Positions 33,715 to 43,163 of a stretch of DNA of 64,000 bases are shown piece after piece (position 1 is the stretch's first letter; every line of letters begins with the position of its first letter). The DNA comes from Kiritimatiellia bacterium (GTDB lineage Bacteria > Verrucomicrobiota > Kiritimatiellia > JAAZAB01). The stretch lies in contig JAQUMN010000004.1 in assembly GCA_028718125.1 (NCBI GenBank), positions 1-64,000 of the forward strand, read 5' to 3'. The notes under the pieces are model-generated. The model was given only the letters and a program-made list of their open reading frames with translations. It ran no database searches and was not told where the DNA came from. The translations under genes were made by a program, and so were the position numbers.

Positions 33715-34730
33715 GAAGACCGCCTCTCCAACTCCGCTTTCACGTACGGCAAATGCTGCAGCAATGCTTCCAGTTCTTTAAGCGTCAATTGACGGGTATT
33801 GTGGGAATTATAGTCCTCCAGCCGGGAAACCTTCACCTCGCCTTCGGTAAAGAAAGTGCTGTAGTTCAAGTCCCGATTGTCCGCCTTTATTCGATAATAA
33901 TTACCGCAATCCTCCGCCTTGGCCATTTCCTCTCTCGTCAACAGCGTCTCATACAGTTTTTCTCCATGCCGGGTGCCGATCACCTTGATAGGATTATCCG
34001 CCTTGAACAGATGTTTCAGCGCCTGGGCCAGGGCGCCGATAGTTGCGGCAGGAGCTTTCTGGATGAAAATGTCGCCGGGCGTGGCGTGTTGAAACGCGTA
34101 AATGACGAGATCCACGGCGTCATCAATGGACATCATGAAGCGCGTCATGTTCGGATCGGTGACGGTCAAGGGCTTGCCTTCCTTGATCAGCTTGATGAAC
34201 AACGGGATCACCGATCCCCGCGAAGCCATGACATTCCCATACCGGGTTCCACACATGATCGTGCCCAAAGGTCCGGCAACCCGGGACTTGGCCACCATGA
34301 GTTTCTCCATGAGCGCCTTGGTCATCCCCATGGCATTGATCGGATACACCGCCTTGTCGGTGCTCAGCACCACCACCTTCTTGACGCCATTATCCATGGC
34401 AGCCGACAAGACATTTTCGGCTCCCAGCGCATTGGTCCTTAATGCTTCCAGCGGATAAAATTCGCAGGACGGCACTTGTTTCAGGGCGGCGGCGTGGAAA
34501 ATAAAATCAACCCCTTTCACAGCATCGCTGATACTATCCCTATTGCGGACATCGCCGATATAACACTTGATCTTGGGATTGCGATATTCCAGTCGGATGT
34601 CTTCCTGTTTTTTCTCGTCGCGGCTGAAAATCCGGATTTCGCGGATATCCGTCGCCAGGAAACGACGCAGAACCGCATTGCCGAAAGTACCCGTGCCGCC
34701 GGTAATTAAGAGTGTTTTATCTTTGAACAT
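33711..34730 (-). CDS. fnlA: UDP-GlcNAc 4,6-dehydratase/epimerase (FnlA/CapE type)
   Basis: First enzyme of UDP-N-acetyl-L-fucosamine synthesis, acting on UDP-GlcNAc as 4,6-dehydratase and 5(3)-epimerase. The 339-residue soluble SDR protein has ITGGTGTFGNAVL at 9-21, FSRDEKKQEDIR at 35-46, FHAAALKQVPSCEFYPLEA at 77-95, and the catalytic STDKAVYPINAMGMTKALME with M-x3-K in place of Y-x3-K, as in CapE/FlaA1-like enzymes. RYGNVMASRGSVIPLF and NMTRFMM follow in the usual order. It heads the minus-strand run FnlA-FnlB-FnlC-WbuB-large membrane protein-WecA-VanZ. Confidence 0.92.
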   Translation of the reverse strand: MFKDKTLLITGGTGTFGNAVLRRFLATDIREIRIFSRDEKKQEDIRLEYRNPKIKCYIGDVRNRDSISDAVKGVDFIFHAAALKQVPSCEFYPLEALRTNALGAENVLSAAMDNGVKKVVVLSTDKAVYPINAMGMTKALMEKLMVAKSRVAGPLGTIMCGTRYGNVMASRGSVIPLFIKLIKEGKPLTVTDPNMTRFMMSIDDAVDLVIYAFQHATPGDIFIQKAPAATIGALAQALKHLFKADNPIKVIGTRHGEKLYETLLTREEMAKAEDCGNYYRIKADNRDLNYSTFFTEGEVKVSRLEDYNSHNTRQLTLKELEALLQHLPYVKAELERRSS

Positions 34731-35400
34731 AATGCCCTTAGGTAATGTATTTTAAATGCGCTTCAAGCACCCGCTTGCACAGCAACCACACTTTTACGGG
34801 AACAACAATTCTGTAGCCGCTCGTCCTTTGCACGGCCAATCTGGTCGCTATCGGCGGGAACATGTCATGCGCGGTAACCCGCGTGAACCGATGCCGATCG
34901 TGCATGCAAGGGTATGGCCCTTCACTAATCTCCGTGTTTTTTTTATTGCCTAAGGCAATAGCAGGGCGAATTTCGTTTGAAAAAGCCGCGGCGATTTCGA
35001 CGCATCTGCCCCGTTGCCGCGCTTGCGCATACGCCAGTATTGCGCTACGCGCGGCGCCAGCGGCATCTGAGCCAAACTGGCCTTGTTTTTTCAAACCCCT
35101 CGAAAAGCGCGGGGAACGAAATTCGCCCTACGTTACCATGCCGCCCATTCCCGCGTTCACAGCCTCTTTACCTTCAAAGCCTCTGATCCCGTGGGCTTCG
35201 ATCCCGGTCATCTGTTTCTTCGTCAATAAAATAACCCGCGCTAAATATGGAATAACCAAGAGTATAGATTAACCGCCGCGTGAAAGTCAATTCCGGCGCG
35301 ACGTCCCGAATTGATGAATATGGAGGCTTGCCCGCCCATATCGCAAAAATACGTCTTGCACGCCCAATGCCTTCGAATGCACGACCGGCCCCTAAGGAAA
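34731..35400. other. Gene-free stretch around a terminal-inverted-repeat element
   Basis: No gene is convincing in these 670 bases. Frames open on both strands are short and run across the 165-bp repeat at 34964-35128. A minus-strand piece (about 35130-35220: GIEAHGIRGFEGKEAV) could be coding residue but has no recognised family. The promoter of the fnl operon is probably between 34731 and about 34950; no elements are clear. Confidence 0.45.
34964..35128. repeat. 165-bp element with 13-bp terminal inverted repeats
   Basis: The ends are GGGCGAATTTCGT (34964-34976) and ACGAAATTCGCCC (35116-35128), perfect inverted repeats. Inside them, TTTGAAAAA faces TTTTTTCAAA, and GCATCTG and GCGCGGC-type blocks recur in inverted order, so most of the element can fold on itself. 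No coding capacity. It looks like a MITE-like or structured intergenic element. Confidence 0.75.
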
Positions 35401-36534
35401 TTAAGGAATTCCCAGGAGTTCACGATATATTGAGAGATATTTTTTAACGATGGAATCCCATGTGAAGGACTGCTGTACATACTGCTGCAGCCGGCTTCCC
35501 ATCATTGTGAGTTCATTCGGGTGCGACAAGATATTCCGCAGCCCCTCGCTTATGCCTTCCTCGCTTGCCGATACGACCCGGCCCCCGCCGATATCGGCAA
35601 TATCGTTGAAGCCGCACTGGTCGGTAATTAATACCGGGGTAGCAGCAGCCCCTGCCTCCAAAACGACGATGGACATCGCTTCGGAACGCGACGGGATAAC
35701 CAGCAAATCAGCCGCATGATAGGCCAGCGATTTCTGTGCTCCGCCGAGATAGCCGACAAAGTGCACGCGGCTTCCGGCATTTTCCCGCTTAACAATTTCC
35801 TCCAAGTCGCTCAATATCCCTCCATCCGGCCCGGCCAACACCAAATGATGCGGGATTTTGTCTTTGAGCGCACAGAAAGCACGCAAGAGGATATCGGGCC
35901 CCTTAATCGGATTTAAGCGTCCGACAAACAAAATGAAGGGCGCATCTGGAATGCCATGCGCGCGTCGGAAAGCAGCATCTTCCTTGACGAGATAATCTTC
36001 GGGGCAAACGCCGTTTGGAATAACGGCAATCGCCTCTGGTTGAACGCCATAGTTCTTAAAGTGAGCAAACTCATTTTGGGCGATAGCGATGCATCTGCTG
36101 GCGTTACGAATTATGTTTTTGCCAATCAGCAAATTATAGATTTTTTTAATAACCCTAGATCGTCCGAAAATAGGGAGCGCTCCTGCCGGACACACCACAT
36201 AGGGCTTCTTTTGGCAGCGGGCACAGCAGTAGACCAGTGCATTGAGAAAGGTCCAATGGCTCATGAGATGAATGATATCGCTGTCCCCCACAATCTGATT
36301 GATGGCAGCGAGGGAAAATCGGGGCAACCCAAAGCGTTTAAGCCAGCAAGGCAGGGCGACCACTTTCACGCCAACCATTGCATTGATGCGCTCCCGGGTC
36401 AATCCGACATCGAGCGTCAAAACAGTGCAGTTTTGGCCATCACGGGCCAGGAACCGGCTCATCTGAAATGTTCGCTCGGCCGTCCCTCCGCCACGGATCG
36501 GGTCGAGCAAAATGTCAACGTTTAGTATCTTCAT
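35401..36534 (-). CDS. Glycosyltransferase family 4
   Basis: A 377-residue GT4 transferase. The N-terminal acceptor half begins KILNVDILLDPIRGGGTAERTFQMSRFL with a Gly-rich loop. The donor half holds IPNGVCPEDYLV, FILFVGRLNPIKGPDILLRAF, the VLAGPDGG strand, and the nucleotide-sugar loop LLVIPSRSEAMSIVVLEAGAAATPVL, where the two Glu of the E-x7-E motif are S-E-A...L-E-A. It is a cytoplasmic-face membrane-associated enzyme by family. Its start overlaps the end of the epimerase-like gene at 36515 by 20 bases, so the two are cotranslated. The sugar is not known. Confidence 0.88.
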   Translation of the reverse strand: MKILNVDILLDPIRGGGTAERTFQMSRFLARDGQNCTVLTLDVGLTRERINAMVGVKVVALPCWLKRFGLPRFSLAAINQIVGDSDIIHLMSHWTFLNALVYCCARCQKKPYVVCPAGALPIFGRSRVIKKIYNLLIGKNIIRNASRCIAIAQNEFAHFKNYGVQPEAIAVIPNGVCPEDYLVKEDAAFRRAHGIPDAPFILFVGRLNPIKGPDILLRAFCALKDKIPHHLVLAGPDGGILSDLEEIVKRENAGSRVHFVGYLGGAQKSLAYHAADLLVIPSRSEAMSIVVLEAGAAATPVLITDQCGFNDIADIGGGRVVSASEEGISEGLRNILSHPNELTMMGSRLQQYVQQSFTWDSIVKKYLSIYRELLGIP

Positions 36535-37480
36535 TGGGCTGCGCGCGATCGTGTATGATTTTGTTTATGGCCCCTGTGATTCCAAGCGTAAATTTGAATC
36601 CTTCGGCAATAAGCCGCGCCGAAGAATATTTTATGTCGCCACGATTCCCCACGCCACGCCGCAGCCTTCTAATCAAATACGGCACGGTCAAGGGCAGATG
36701 CGCCATGGGCGTGGCAGGCACCCCAGCGCGCCCAGCGGCCAGCGCATGGTAAAGCGTCCACAAGCCGGCAACGGTATTGATTGGATCGTCATCGCAGGAT
36801 ACAAAAAAAATTCGCGGCTTTTGCACCGGCCGATCTATAAAATAAATGGCGGCATCCGCGACGTCTTCGGCGTGCACGATATGCGCGCATTCGCCGCCTT
36901 TGACAAACGCCTTCAGCCTGTTTGGCAGCGACCCATTGACCGGCATGCTCAATGCGCCAAGCCGTTCTTCATCGATAACATTAGTCGGCCGCAGAATCAC
37001 CGTGTTGCACCCCGCAATCTCGCTAAGCGCGATTTGTTCGGCCTGCCATTTACTCCTTTCGTAAGCGTTTTGAGGGTTACAGGGCGTGGTCTCATCAACC
37101 AAAAGTTCTGTAGTGTTTCCAATCACGCCGGCACTGCTAATGTGGCAGAAGTATTTAACGCGATTTTGCCTGATCAATTGCGCGATATGTTCGGTGCCTT
37201 TGACATTAACGGCGGTCATTTGCGAGGCATTGTTGAGTTCGGCGGCACAATGAAACAGCATGTCAGCGCCGTTGACAAAGTGATTAAGCGCCACTTCGTC
37301 GGATAATCCCGCTTTGAATATCTGTGTCTTGGGATTGACGTAGCGACTGCGACTCAGGGCGCGCACCAGATAGCCGCGCGCCAGCAAGCGCGCAACAATA
37401 CGGCGGCCGATCATGCCGGAAGCGCCCGTCACACAAGCGGTCAATGGTTTGCTGGATGTCACATTCATCCCGTTTTCCAT
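36515..37480 (-). CDS. NAD-dependent epimerase/dehydratase-like protein
   Basis: A ~321-residue extended SDR protein: CVTGASGMIGRRIVARLL near residue 18 is the dinucleotide-binding loop, then FHCAAELNNASQM, ISSAGVIGNT and the catalytic pair in AYERSKWQAEQ (Tyr and Lys four apart). VILRPTNVIDEE and HIVHAEDVADAAIYFID are the substrate-side blocks. It could be a 4-epimerase, a 4-reductase or a lipid-linked sugar modifying enzyme such as Gne/WbpK types. The nearest TTG (37486) overlaps the upstream stop by TTGA; ATG 37480 or 37468 is used here. Substrate unknown. Confidence 0.78.
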   Translation of the reverse strand: MENGMNVTSSKPLTACVTGASGMIGRRIVARLLARGYLVRALSRSRYVNPKTQIFKAGLSDEVALNHFVNGADMLFHCAAELNNASQMTAVNVKGTEHIAQLIRQNRVKYFCHISSAGVIGNTTELLVDETTPCNPQNAYERSKWQAEQIALSEIAGCNTVILRPTNVIDEERLGALSMPVNGSLPNRLKAFVKGGECAHIVHAEDVADAAIYFIDRPVQKPRIFFVSCDDDPINTVAGLWTLYHALAAGRAGVPATPMAHLPLTVPYLIRRLRRGVGNRGDIKYSSARLIAEGFKFTLGITGAINKIIHDRAQPNEDTKR

Positions 37481-37482
37481 AT

Positions 37483-38619
37483 TCAAGCTGGCGCCATCGG
37501 GCCGGTCTTAAATGATGGGGCCGAATGCTTGGCCAATAACGCTTTACTTACAGCCAAAAAACGGTCGGCGGCCACTTGCGGCGACCATTCTTCGGCAATA
37601 GTGCGTTGACCCGCCAGGGTTAACCTGCGGCGCAACGATTCATCGGTGCTTAATTGGACCAGCAGGTTTCCCAGTTTTCGATAGTCTCCCGGTACAAACA
37701 ATAGCCCGTTCCTACCGTGGCGGAGAATGATTCTGGATGACCCGGCGTCCTCGCTGGCGACGACGGCGCATCCCTCGGACATGGCTTCATTCAGCACGGC
37801 CCCCCAACCTTCTCCGCCGTTGCTGGGCAGTACATATACATGCGCGCTACGCATTTGATTACGGACATGGACTGTCGTCATGCTGGAGTGAAAATCTATA
37901 TTGCCGGCGACCTCAAGTTTTTGGGCCAACCTTTCTAGTTCTTTCAAGCAGGGTCCGTCTCCGATCAACGTCAAACGTGCCTGGACGTTGTTCTGTAGTA
38001 GTAAAGCAAACGCCCTAATCAACGTGTCTACGCGTTTCCAAGGTAGCATTCGTCCTGCCCATAGAATCCGCAACGCCCCGTTGCGTTCGCGGCATGCCGG
38101 CAATGGGGCGGGTACGGTCGTAAAATAGCCCCAATTCCACGTTCTCCCGTAAAACGATGCTAGGCGGCGCATATCGGTGGCCGCATACCTGCCTATGGGC
38201 AAAAAATGAAACCAAGGCAATTGTGCCAGACGACAGAAGCGCGCCGCCATCCAAGCAAAGCGCGGATACAATAACCGCGCTCTGCCGAGCGGCGGCTTCC
38301 ACCATCGTTCGGACATATAGAAAGTGAGCTTTTTACGGCCCACGCGATCAGCCAGCCTAGGGACATTTAAGTAGCCGGAAATCACCACGTCGGCCTCATC
38401 CCACCAATGTTCAAATTGTAATCGGTGATTTGCATTTTCACCGGCGCATAGGATCCAGGACGCCGCCTCATTTTTCCTCCAGCCCCGCTTCTGCATTTCG
38501 ACGGTCATTGGCTGGGTGACCGCAAGACGGAAATTGCTGTCGCCCACAGCCGCAGCCAGTTGCCTGGCAAGGGGCATTTGGTGAGGGCTGATAAAATTGG
38601 TTATATGAAGAATACGCAC
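37483..38619 (-). CDS. Glycosyltransferase family 4
   Basis: A 378-residue GT4 protein. It opens MRILHITNFISPHQMPLA and has FYMSERWW and RLLYPRFAWMAARFC in the acceptor half. LRILWAGRMLPWKRVDTLIRAF, LTLIGDGPCLKELERLA and the donor loop VYVLPSNGGEGWGAVLNEAMSEGCAVVASEDAGSS follow. The two Glu of the family motif are in GEGWG and LNEAM. It is likely to act on the same glycan as the neighbours. Its stop abuts the epimerase-like gene. A 448-bp gap upstream separates it from the tandem transferase gene. Confidence 0.88.
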   Translation of the reverse strand: MRILHITNFISPHQMPLARQLAAAVGDSNFRLAVTQPMTVEMQKRGWRKNEAASWILCAGENANHRLQFEHWWDEADVVISGYLNVPRLADRVGRKKLTFYMSERWWKPPLGRARLLYPRFAWMAARFCRLAQLPWFHFLPIGRYAATDMRRLASFYGRTWNWGYFTTVPAPLPACRERNGALRILWAGRMLPWKRVDTLIRAFALLLQNNVQARLTLIGDGPCLKELERLAQKLEVAGNIDFHSSMTTVHVRNQMRSAHVYVLPSNGGEGWGAVLNEAMSEGCAVVASEDAGSSRIILRHGRNGLLFVPGDYRKLGNLLVQLSTDESLRRRLTLAGQRTIAEEWSPQVAADRFLAVSKALLAKHSAPSFKTGPMAPA

Positions 38620-39067
38620 AAAATTATCCTTGGACCAGTTACATCGTTAAATCATAGTCTCTGAAACGGCGGCAACCAGTAACCTGCAGAATTATTTCCG
38701 CCCATCCATCAAATCATGGTTTTCCTTGGCGCAGGCACGAGTTTTCGTCTTAAATCAATGTGCCAAACGGAATCATTAGCATCCCACAGGATGCTCGGAC
38801 CGTAGACTGTGGACCGTGGACTGTAGGAAAACACGCGAAAAACGAGCAATAATCAGCCGGACGCAAAAACCATAGTTCCGGTTTTGTGTATCTGCATTTG
38901 GCCTGTTCGAACCTACGGACTACACCTACAGTCTACAGCCCTTGGCGGCCCTATGGGACGCCAGTGAAACGGAATCATGATCCAGCATCCTTCCATGCTT
39001 CTCGATATCGCTTGCTTACGGGCCCTGGCGATGAACTGCAAATATACCACATTTCCGCACCCAAAAG
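38620..39067. other. Gene-free stretch with heptamer-like repeats
   Basis: No gene is supported. The repeat cluster 38799-38828 (CCGTAGACTGTGG...GGACTGTAGG) faces an inverted, related cluster at 38912-38941 (CTACGGACT...GTCTACAGCC). The remainder shows no structure I could identify. The promoter for the minus-strand glycosyltransferase at 38619 should lie near 38620-38700. Confidence 0.5.
38799..38941. repeat. Inverted pair of GTAGACT/GTGGACC-type heptamer repeats
   Basis: Four to five near-repeats of seven bases (CGTAGACT, GTGGACC, GTGGACT, GTAGG) stand at 38799-38828 and inverted ones at 38912-38941. Similar tracts occur at about 5418-5440, 12263-12285 and 58892-58913. They do not have the repeat-spacer form of CRISPR. 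Confidence 0.65.
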
Positions 39068-41569
39068 TTACTTTCCCGCGCAATAGCGAGCAGCATCGAT
39101 AAAACCCTGGGCCATTCTTGCCACGTTATATTTGTCATTGATTATCTGCTTTATGTTAACGGAAAGAGTATCGCGAAACGCAGGATCGTGAACCAACCTG
39201 AGAATGGCGGCCGCGAAAGTGTCCGCGTCCCCTTCCGGACACCATAGGCCCGTCTTGCCTTCTTCAACAATTTCCTGCTCGGGCAAGTGCATATTTGGAA
39301 TGTCGCCGAGGATTAGGGGCGTCCCATACACGGCGGCATGTTGGATTGCCAATCCGGCGGCAGCCGGCAGCACCATGGCCGAACTTGCCATTAAATATCG
39401 CGCCAGAACTCGCTCGTCATAAACCTCTTCCGTAAACAGGATAACGGCGCCGAGTAGGTTGCGGTCGCGAGCATGCTGTTCAAGCGCGCCACGTTGCGGT
39501 CCGTCTCCGATGAGTATGCCGACTACTCGGGAATCCTGCGAATGTGCCGCTGCCACGGCATCGATGAACACGGATGGTTGCTTAACAGGGATCAGCCGTC
39601 CCAAATAAACCACGAGCCTTTTGCCGGCCAGTCCCTTGACGCGCAAAAATTCAGTGATATCTTCCTGATTGATCGTGTCGCGAATCTTAATCTGTTGGTT
39701 CGTGTCCAGTGCATTGTATGCGACAAAGAGTTTCCGTGCAGGAATACCGTGGTCCATCCAATACTGTTTGCCGCCTTCCGAATAATATACAGCGGCCGAA
39801 GCAAGATGGGTTAGCAACCATCGGAGAGTATTACGGAATTTGCTTGGCGGGCGGGACATTCCTTGCCCCCAGATGCATACGGGGACGCGCACACATCGCG
39901 CCAGCAGGCAACATAACCAGACATCCAACCCAAGAATATCGTTAGGGAGGATCAACACATTGTACTTGTGCCGAAGCAGCGCCCAGACGGCCCCGCAGCG
40001 ATAACTGATGAAATTACGGGTGCCTGGGACATGAATTGCAAAACACCTGATTGGGTGGAACGTGTAAGATCGCGTTGCTGGTTCCCGGATAAAACTTCCT
40101 GCGGGAGGCGATCCGCCCAGAAAGGTGAACTCCAGATGTGCATCCTGGGATAAATGGGTGAGTACTGCGTCCCGATACGTTGGATAAAAGCTGCAAAATA
40201 CGCCCACTTTAATTTTATGAAGCATCGTTTCCTGCAGACTGGCGCCTATCGTCTTGTTTATATGCGCGGCATGGGCAAGCAGTGCGCAGAACTTTTTTCG
40301 TCCTGATGTAATATCATGGTGGCGTTCTATACAGGCCCTGGCATTTGACCTCAACAGGCGCATCCGCTCGCCGCCGGCGAGTATCTCCTTCAAGGCATCC
40401 TTGAGTTTCGCCACACTTCGCTCGGCCACCACCAAGCCCCAGCCTTCACGCAAGGCGTAATCTACGGTTCCACTGTACGGCGGACCATACACAAGCACAG
40501 GACATTGACTCATCATGTACAAATGCGATTTGCTTGAGATCGAGTATTCGATTGCCTGATGAACCTCGGTAAATGATTCTGGGAGCAACAGTAACGTGGC
40601 CTCCGCGAGCGCGGCGGGCAGTTGATCATGCGCCGGCAAAGGGGAAAACCGCACCTCCGGCAGCTGCAGCAAACTCGCCGGCATGTCCTTGGGAATGCCG
40701 GAGGAATAAACAATAATTTCAAAGGATCCGGCCAACTCGGGTATTTGGCGCGCCGCCTGAAGCACGTCTTGAATCGCTTCGTAGCGGCGATGCCCCAGAC
40801 TGCCGGTATAAACAATTTTATACAACCGGCCCGTAGGCACAATAGGTTGCAAAAATCGAGCCGGATCATCGAGATGATACGTTGCTTCAAATGGCACATC
40901 ATACCGCCGCTGGTATTCACGTTGCATCTTGGCACCGAACGCAAAACGGGCCTTCGCGTAATGGATCAACTCGCGGGCACGCCGGCGCAACAACCATCCA
41001 ACCGGTGTGCGGGCATAGGTGCCCCGCGGCCAATCATCCGTGGTCTGGAAGCAAACAGGAATTTTGAACCGCCGGGCAATAAGCAGCGGCAACGTGGCAA
41101 AGCCCAACGAGTAGCCCTGGCAATACACCAAGTCCGGCTTGAAGCCTTCAACAAACTGCAATAACGATCCGGAGAGGCGGACGCGAAATATAACCTCCCA
41201 CCATCCTGATCCAATCACCCAATCACCCAAATACTTCTTGATCATCCTGACTTGGCATCCCCACCACCCTGCCGGCTTGACGGCGACCTGCTCATTGACG
41301 GCACTCATTGCGACCATGTCCAACACACCGCCGCGCAGTCGCCTAAACAAACGGCCGCAGACACGGTCGCCGACAGCTAACTTATAATAATGCCCACAAA
41401 ACTCGCCATGCCCCGCCGGATCTCCGGCGGCGTGGATCTGCGCCAGCCGATCCTTCGGCCAGTCGCCGAACTGGGCGCGGATAAGCAAATTGCCAGGGTC
41501 TTCAGCCTTGACCTTGGTCATCAGGACCATCAGGACGCGGGGATATTGATCTTTGATCATCATTTGCAT
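39068..41569 (-). CDS. Tandem double glycosyltransferase (two GT-B modules)
   Basis: An 833-residue protein with two glycosyltransferase modules. Module 1 (about 1-440) has FVEGFKPDLVYCQGYSLGF, IVYTGSLGHRRYEAI and a late VVAERSVAKLKDALKEIL region; it is weakly GT4-like. Module 2 (about 455-833) starts IKVGVFCSFYPTYR, then LVVYLGRLIPVKQPSVFIDA, ILIGDGPQRGALEQHA and a donor loop AMVLPAAAGLAIQHAAVYGTPLI. An internal ATG at 40225 (residue 449) has AGGA six bases upstream, so module 2 might also be made alone. The fusion suggests two sequential sugar transfers. The end of the upstream Wzy-like gene overlaps it by 10 bases. Confidence 0.82.
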   Translation of the reverse strand: MQMMIKDQYPRVLMVLMTKVKAEDPGNLLIRAQFGDWPKDRLAQIHAAGDPAGHGEFCGHYYKLAVGDRVCGRLFRRLRGGVLDMVAMSAVNEQVAVKPAGWWGCQVRMIKKYLGDWVIGSGWWEVIFRVRLSGSLLQFVEGFKPDLVYCQGYSLGFATLPLLIARRFKIPVCFQTTDDWPRGTYARTPVGWLLRRRARELIHYAKARFAFGAKMQREYQRRYDVPFEATYHLDDPARFLQPIVPTGRLYKIVYTGSLGHRRYEAIQDVLQAARQIPELAGSFEIIVYSSGIPKDMPASLLQLPEVRFSPLPAHDQLPAALAEATLLLLPESFTEVHQAIEYSISSKSHLYMMSQCPVLVYGPPYSGTVDYALREGWGLVVAERSVAKLKDALKEILAGGERMRLLRSNARACIERHHDITSGRKKFCALLAHAAHINKTIGASLQETMLHKIKVGVFCSFYPTYRDAVLTHLSQDAHLEFTFLGGSPPAGSFIREPATRSYTFHPIRCFAIHVPGTRNFISYRCGAVWALLRHKYNVLILPNDILGLDVWLCCLLARCVRVPVCIWGQGMSRPPSKFRNTLRWLLTHLASAAVYYSEGGKQYWMDHGIPARKLFVAYNALDTNQQIKIRDTINQEDITEFLRVKGLAGKRLVVYLGRLIPVKQPSVFIDAVAAAHSQDSRVVGILIGDGPQRGALEQHARDRNLLGAVILFTEEVYDERVLARYLMASSAMVLPAAAGLAIQHAAVYGTPLILGDIPNMHLPEQEIVEEGKTGLWCPEGDADTFAAAILRLVHDPAFRDTLSVNIKQIINDKYNVARMAQGFIDAARYCAGK

Positions 41570-42915
41570 GATTTTCGATTGCTAACGCTTCTCCCCGCCT
41601 GCCGACAAATTTTTGTTTGGAATCCTTTTCGAACGGGGTTTAGTAACAAGATGCAAATAAATATGACCAGGAATTCACTGGACGTAATCTTGCTGCTGAA
41701 AATAGATGTAAAGAAAAATATGATTAGAAATATTACTACAAACAGGGATGTAATGTTATTTTGTCTTACATAGGTTGCATAGTGCCAGGCAAGAAAATAG
41801 ATAAATAATCCGGGCACCAAGACAACTCCCAAGTATCCGAAATCATAATATAGCGGGTATAAGCTTGTGTAAAATGCATTAGCCACAAATGAATGTCCGT
41901 TCCGATCATCACCCAACCAAACATAGCTTTGCCAGTGTTCTCCAAATTTATCAATTATTGGACTCACATTGATTCCGAAGCGGCGTAGGGCCATGCAGGC
42001 GATTCTGTCCGGATAAGAAAACAATGTAAGACGACCGAACGATGTTTCTTTGTGCAATATTGACGCAGCGTCAGAGAATTCGTAATCAAACAAGTAAAAT
42101 CCAAACACATGATAAGACACGAGCTGCCTAATTGTATTCTCGATAACATCCGCAGTGAACTCGGCGGCCTGCAATCTCTGCCTCGAAATAACTGCCAACA
42201 CAAATATTGCCGCAAACACGAACGCCAACAATGTGATACGCGACATGTGCTTAATTCTCTTTACAAAGATGACCGCCAAGGCTGTGGCCAATATAAAGCA
42301 ATACAAATGAAAACGACCCGATCCCTGAAAACTAGCGGCTACGGATAATACAAAGCCAGACAGAAGAAATTTGCACTTGTTGTAGTATATACCGGCAATA
42401 GGGAGAGCAATAACTCCAAACAACACGAGCGGCGACAGAACTAAATCCGCGGCAACTTGAAGATAATAACTTCCATAAAGCAAACTGGAATAGTCGCCTG
42501 TAGCAAATGATAATGCTCTGAATTCGGACCCGTACACTCCCTGTAATTTGTATCCAACGAAGCCAAGCCAGAGCGATAACAAAAAAATCAGAATGGATAT
42601 CGTAATCCATAAGGTACTATGCCGGACCAATATCTTGGGAAGCGGGAAGGTCGCCGTACATGGTGATGATTGGAAAAAAATGCCAAAACCAAGAATTGAA
42701 TAGATAAACAGAAGAAAAATCAGATGAGTTCCAAGATGAATTCCTTCACCAATTATCACGACATTCGAAAGAAGCAAAAAAACACTCCACCAAGCGCAAA
42801 TCAAAAAAATCGGATGTTTGAGTGACCTAAAAATTCGTTTCGACAGAAAAACAACGGTGAGACACGAAATGATGTCAAGGCCTAGTATCGCTATATTCAT
42901 ATCATCGAATAACAT
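41560..42915 (-). CDS. Probable O-antigen/polysaccharide polymerase (Wzy-like)
   Basis: A 451-residue inner-membrane protein with about 11-12 hydrophobic segments (for example ILGLDIISCLTVVFL, SILIFLLSLWLGFV, LLAFVFAAIFVLAVI, GVVLVPGLFIYFLA). It has one long periplasmic loop (about 255-350) containing FGRLTLFSYPDRIACMALRRFG, the arrangement of Wzy polymerases, which join repeat units on the outer face. Wzy proteins share almost no sequence, so the call rests on topology and locus. It is visibly more AT-rich than its neighbours, as O-antigen genes acquired by transfer often are. It overlaps the tandem glycosyltransferase gene. Confidence 0.65.
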   Translation of the reverse strand: MLFDDMNIAILGLDIISCLTVVFLSKRIFRSLKHPIFLICAWWSVFLLLSNVVIIGEGIHLGTHLIFLLFIYSILGFGIFFQSSPCTATFPLPKILVRHSTLWITISILIFLLSLWLGFVGYKLQGVYGSEFRALSFATGDYSSLLYGSYYLQVAADLVLSPLVLFGVIALPIAGIYYNKCKFLLSGFVLSVAASFQGSGRFHLYCFILATALAVIFVKRIKHMSRITLLAFVFAAIFVLAVISRQRLQAAEFTADVIENTIRQLVSYHVFGFYLFDYEFSDAASILHKETSFGRLTLFSYPDRIACMALRRFGINVSPIIDKFGEHWQSYVWLGDDRNGHSFVANAFYTSLYPLYYDFGYLGVVLVPGLFIYFLAWHYATYVRQNNITSLFVVIFLIIFFFTSIFSSKITSSEFLVIFICILLLNPVRKGFQTKICRQAGRSVSNRKSCK

Positions 42916-43163
42916 TCTATTATAACGGCTGGCCGCAACGCCGCCGGTTAAATTCTATCTATTTGCACACGACCAAGAACAAGCGATCAGGATCGCCCCA
43001 TCAGAGGCGCAGCTTGCCAAAACACGACCGGATGACCACAAACATCCTCGCATCATTTTTTCAGTTTACCACAAAATTACACCCGCCGCCCTGGCAGGCC
43101 GGACAACCCCAGCCAACATCATGGCAACATGCATCGTGCAACGATCGTTAAAAACAAAACTGG

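Noticed and set aside
34738-35094. 118-codon open frame on the minus strand
   Set aside because: It runs across the 165-bp element with terminal inverted repeats. A faint likeness to the end of an oxidoreductase (RQRGRCVEI) was too weak to keep.
38799-38941. CRISPR array
   Set aside because: Units are only about seven bases, are degenerate, and have no spacers; no Cas genes are nearby.
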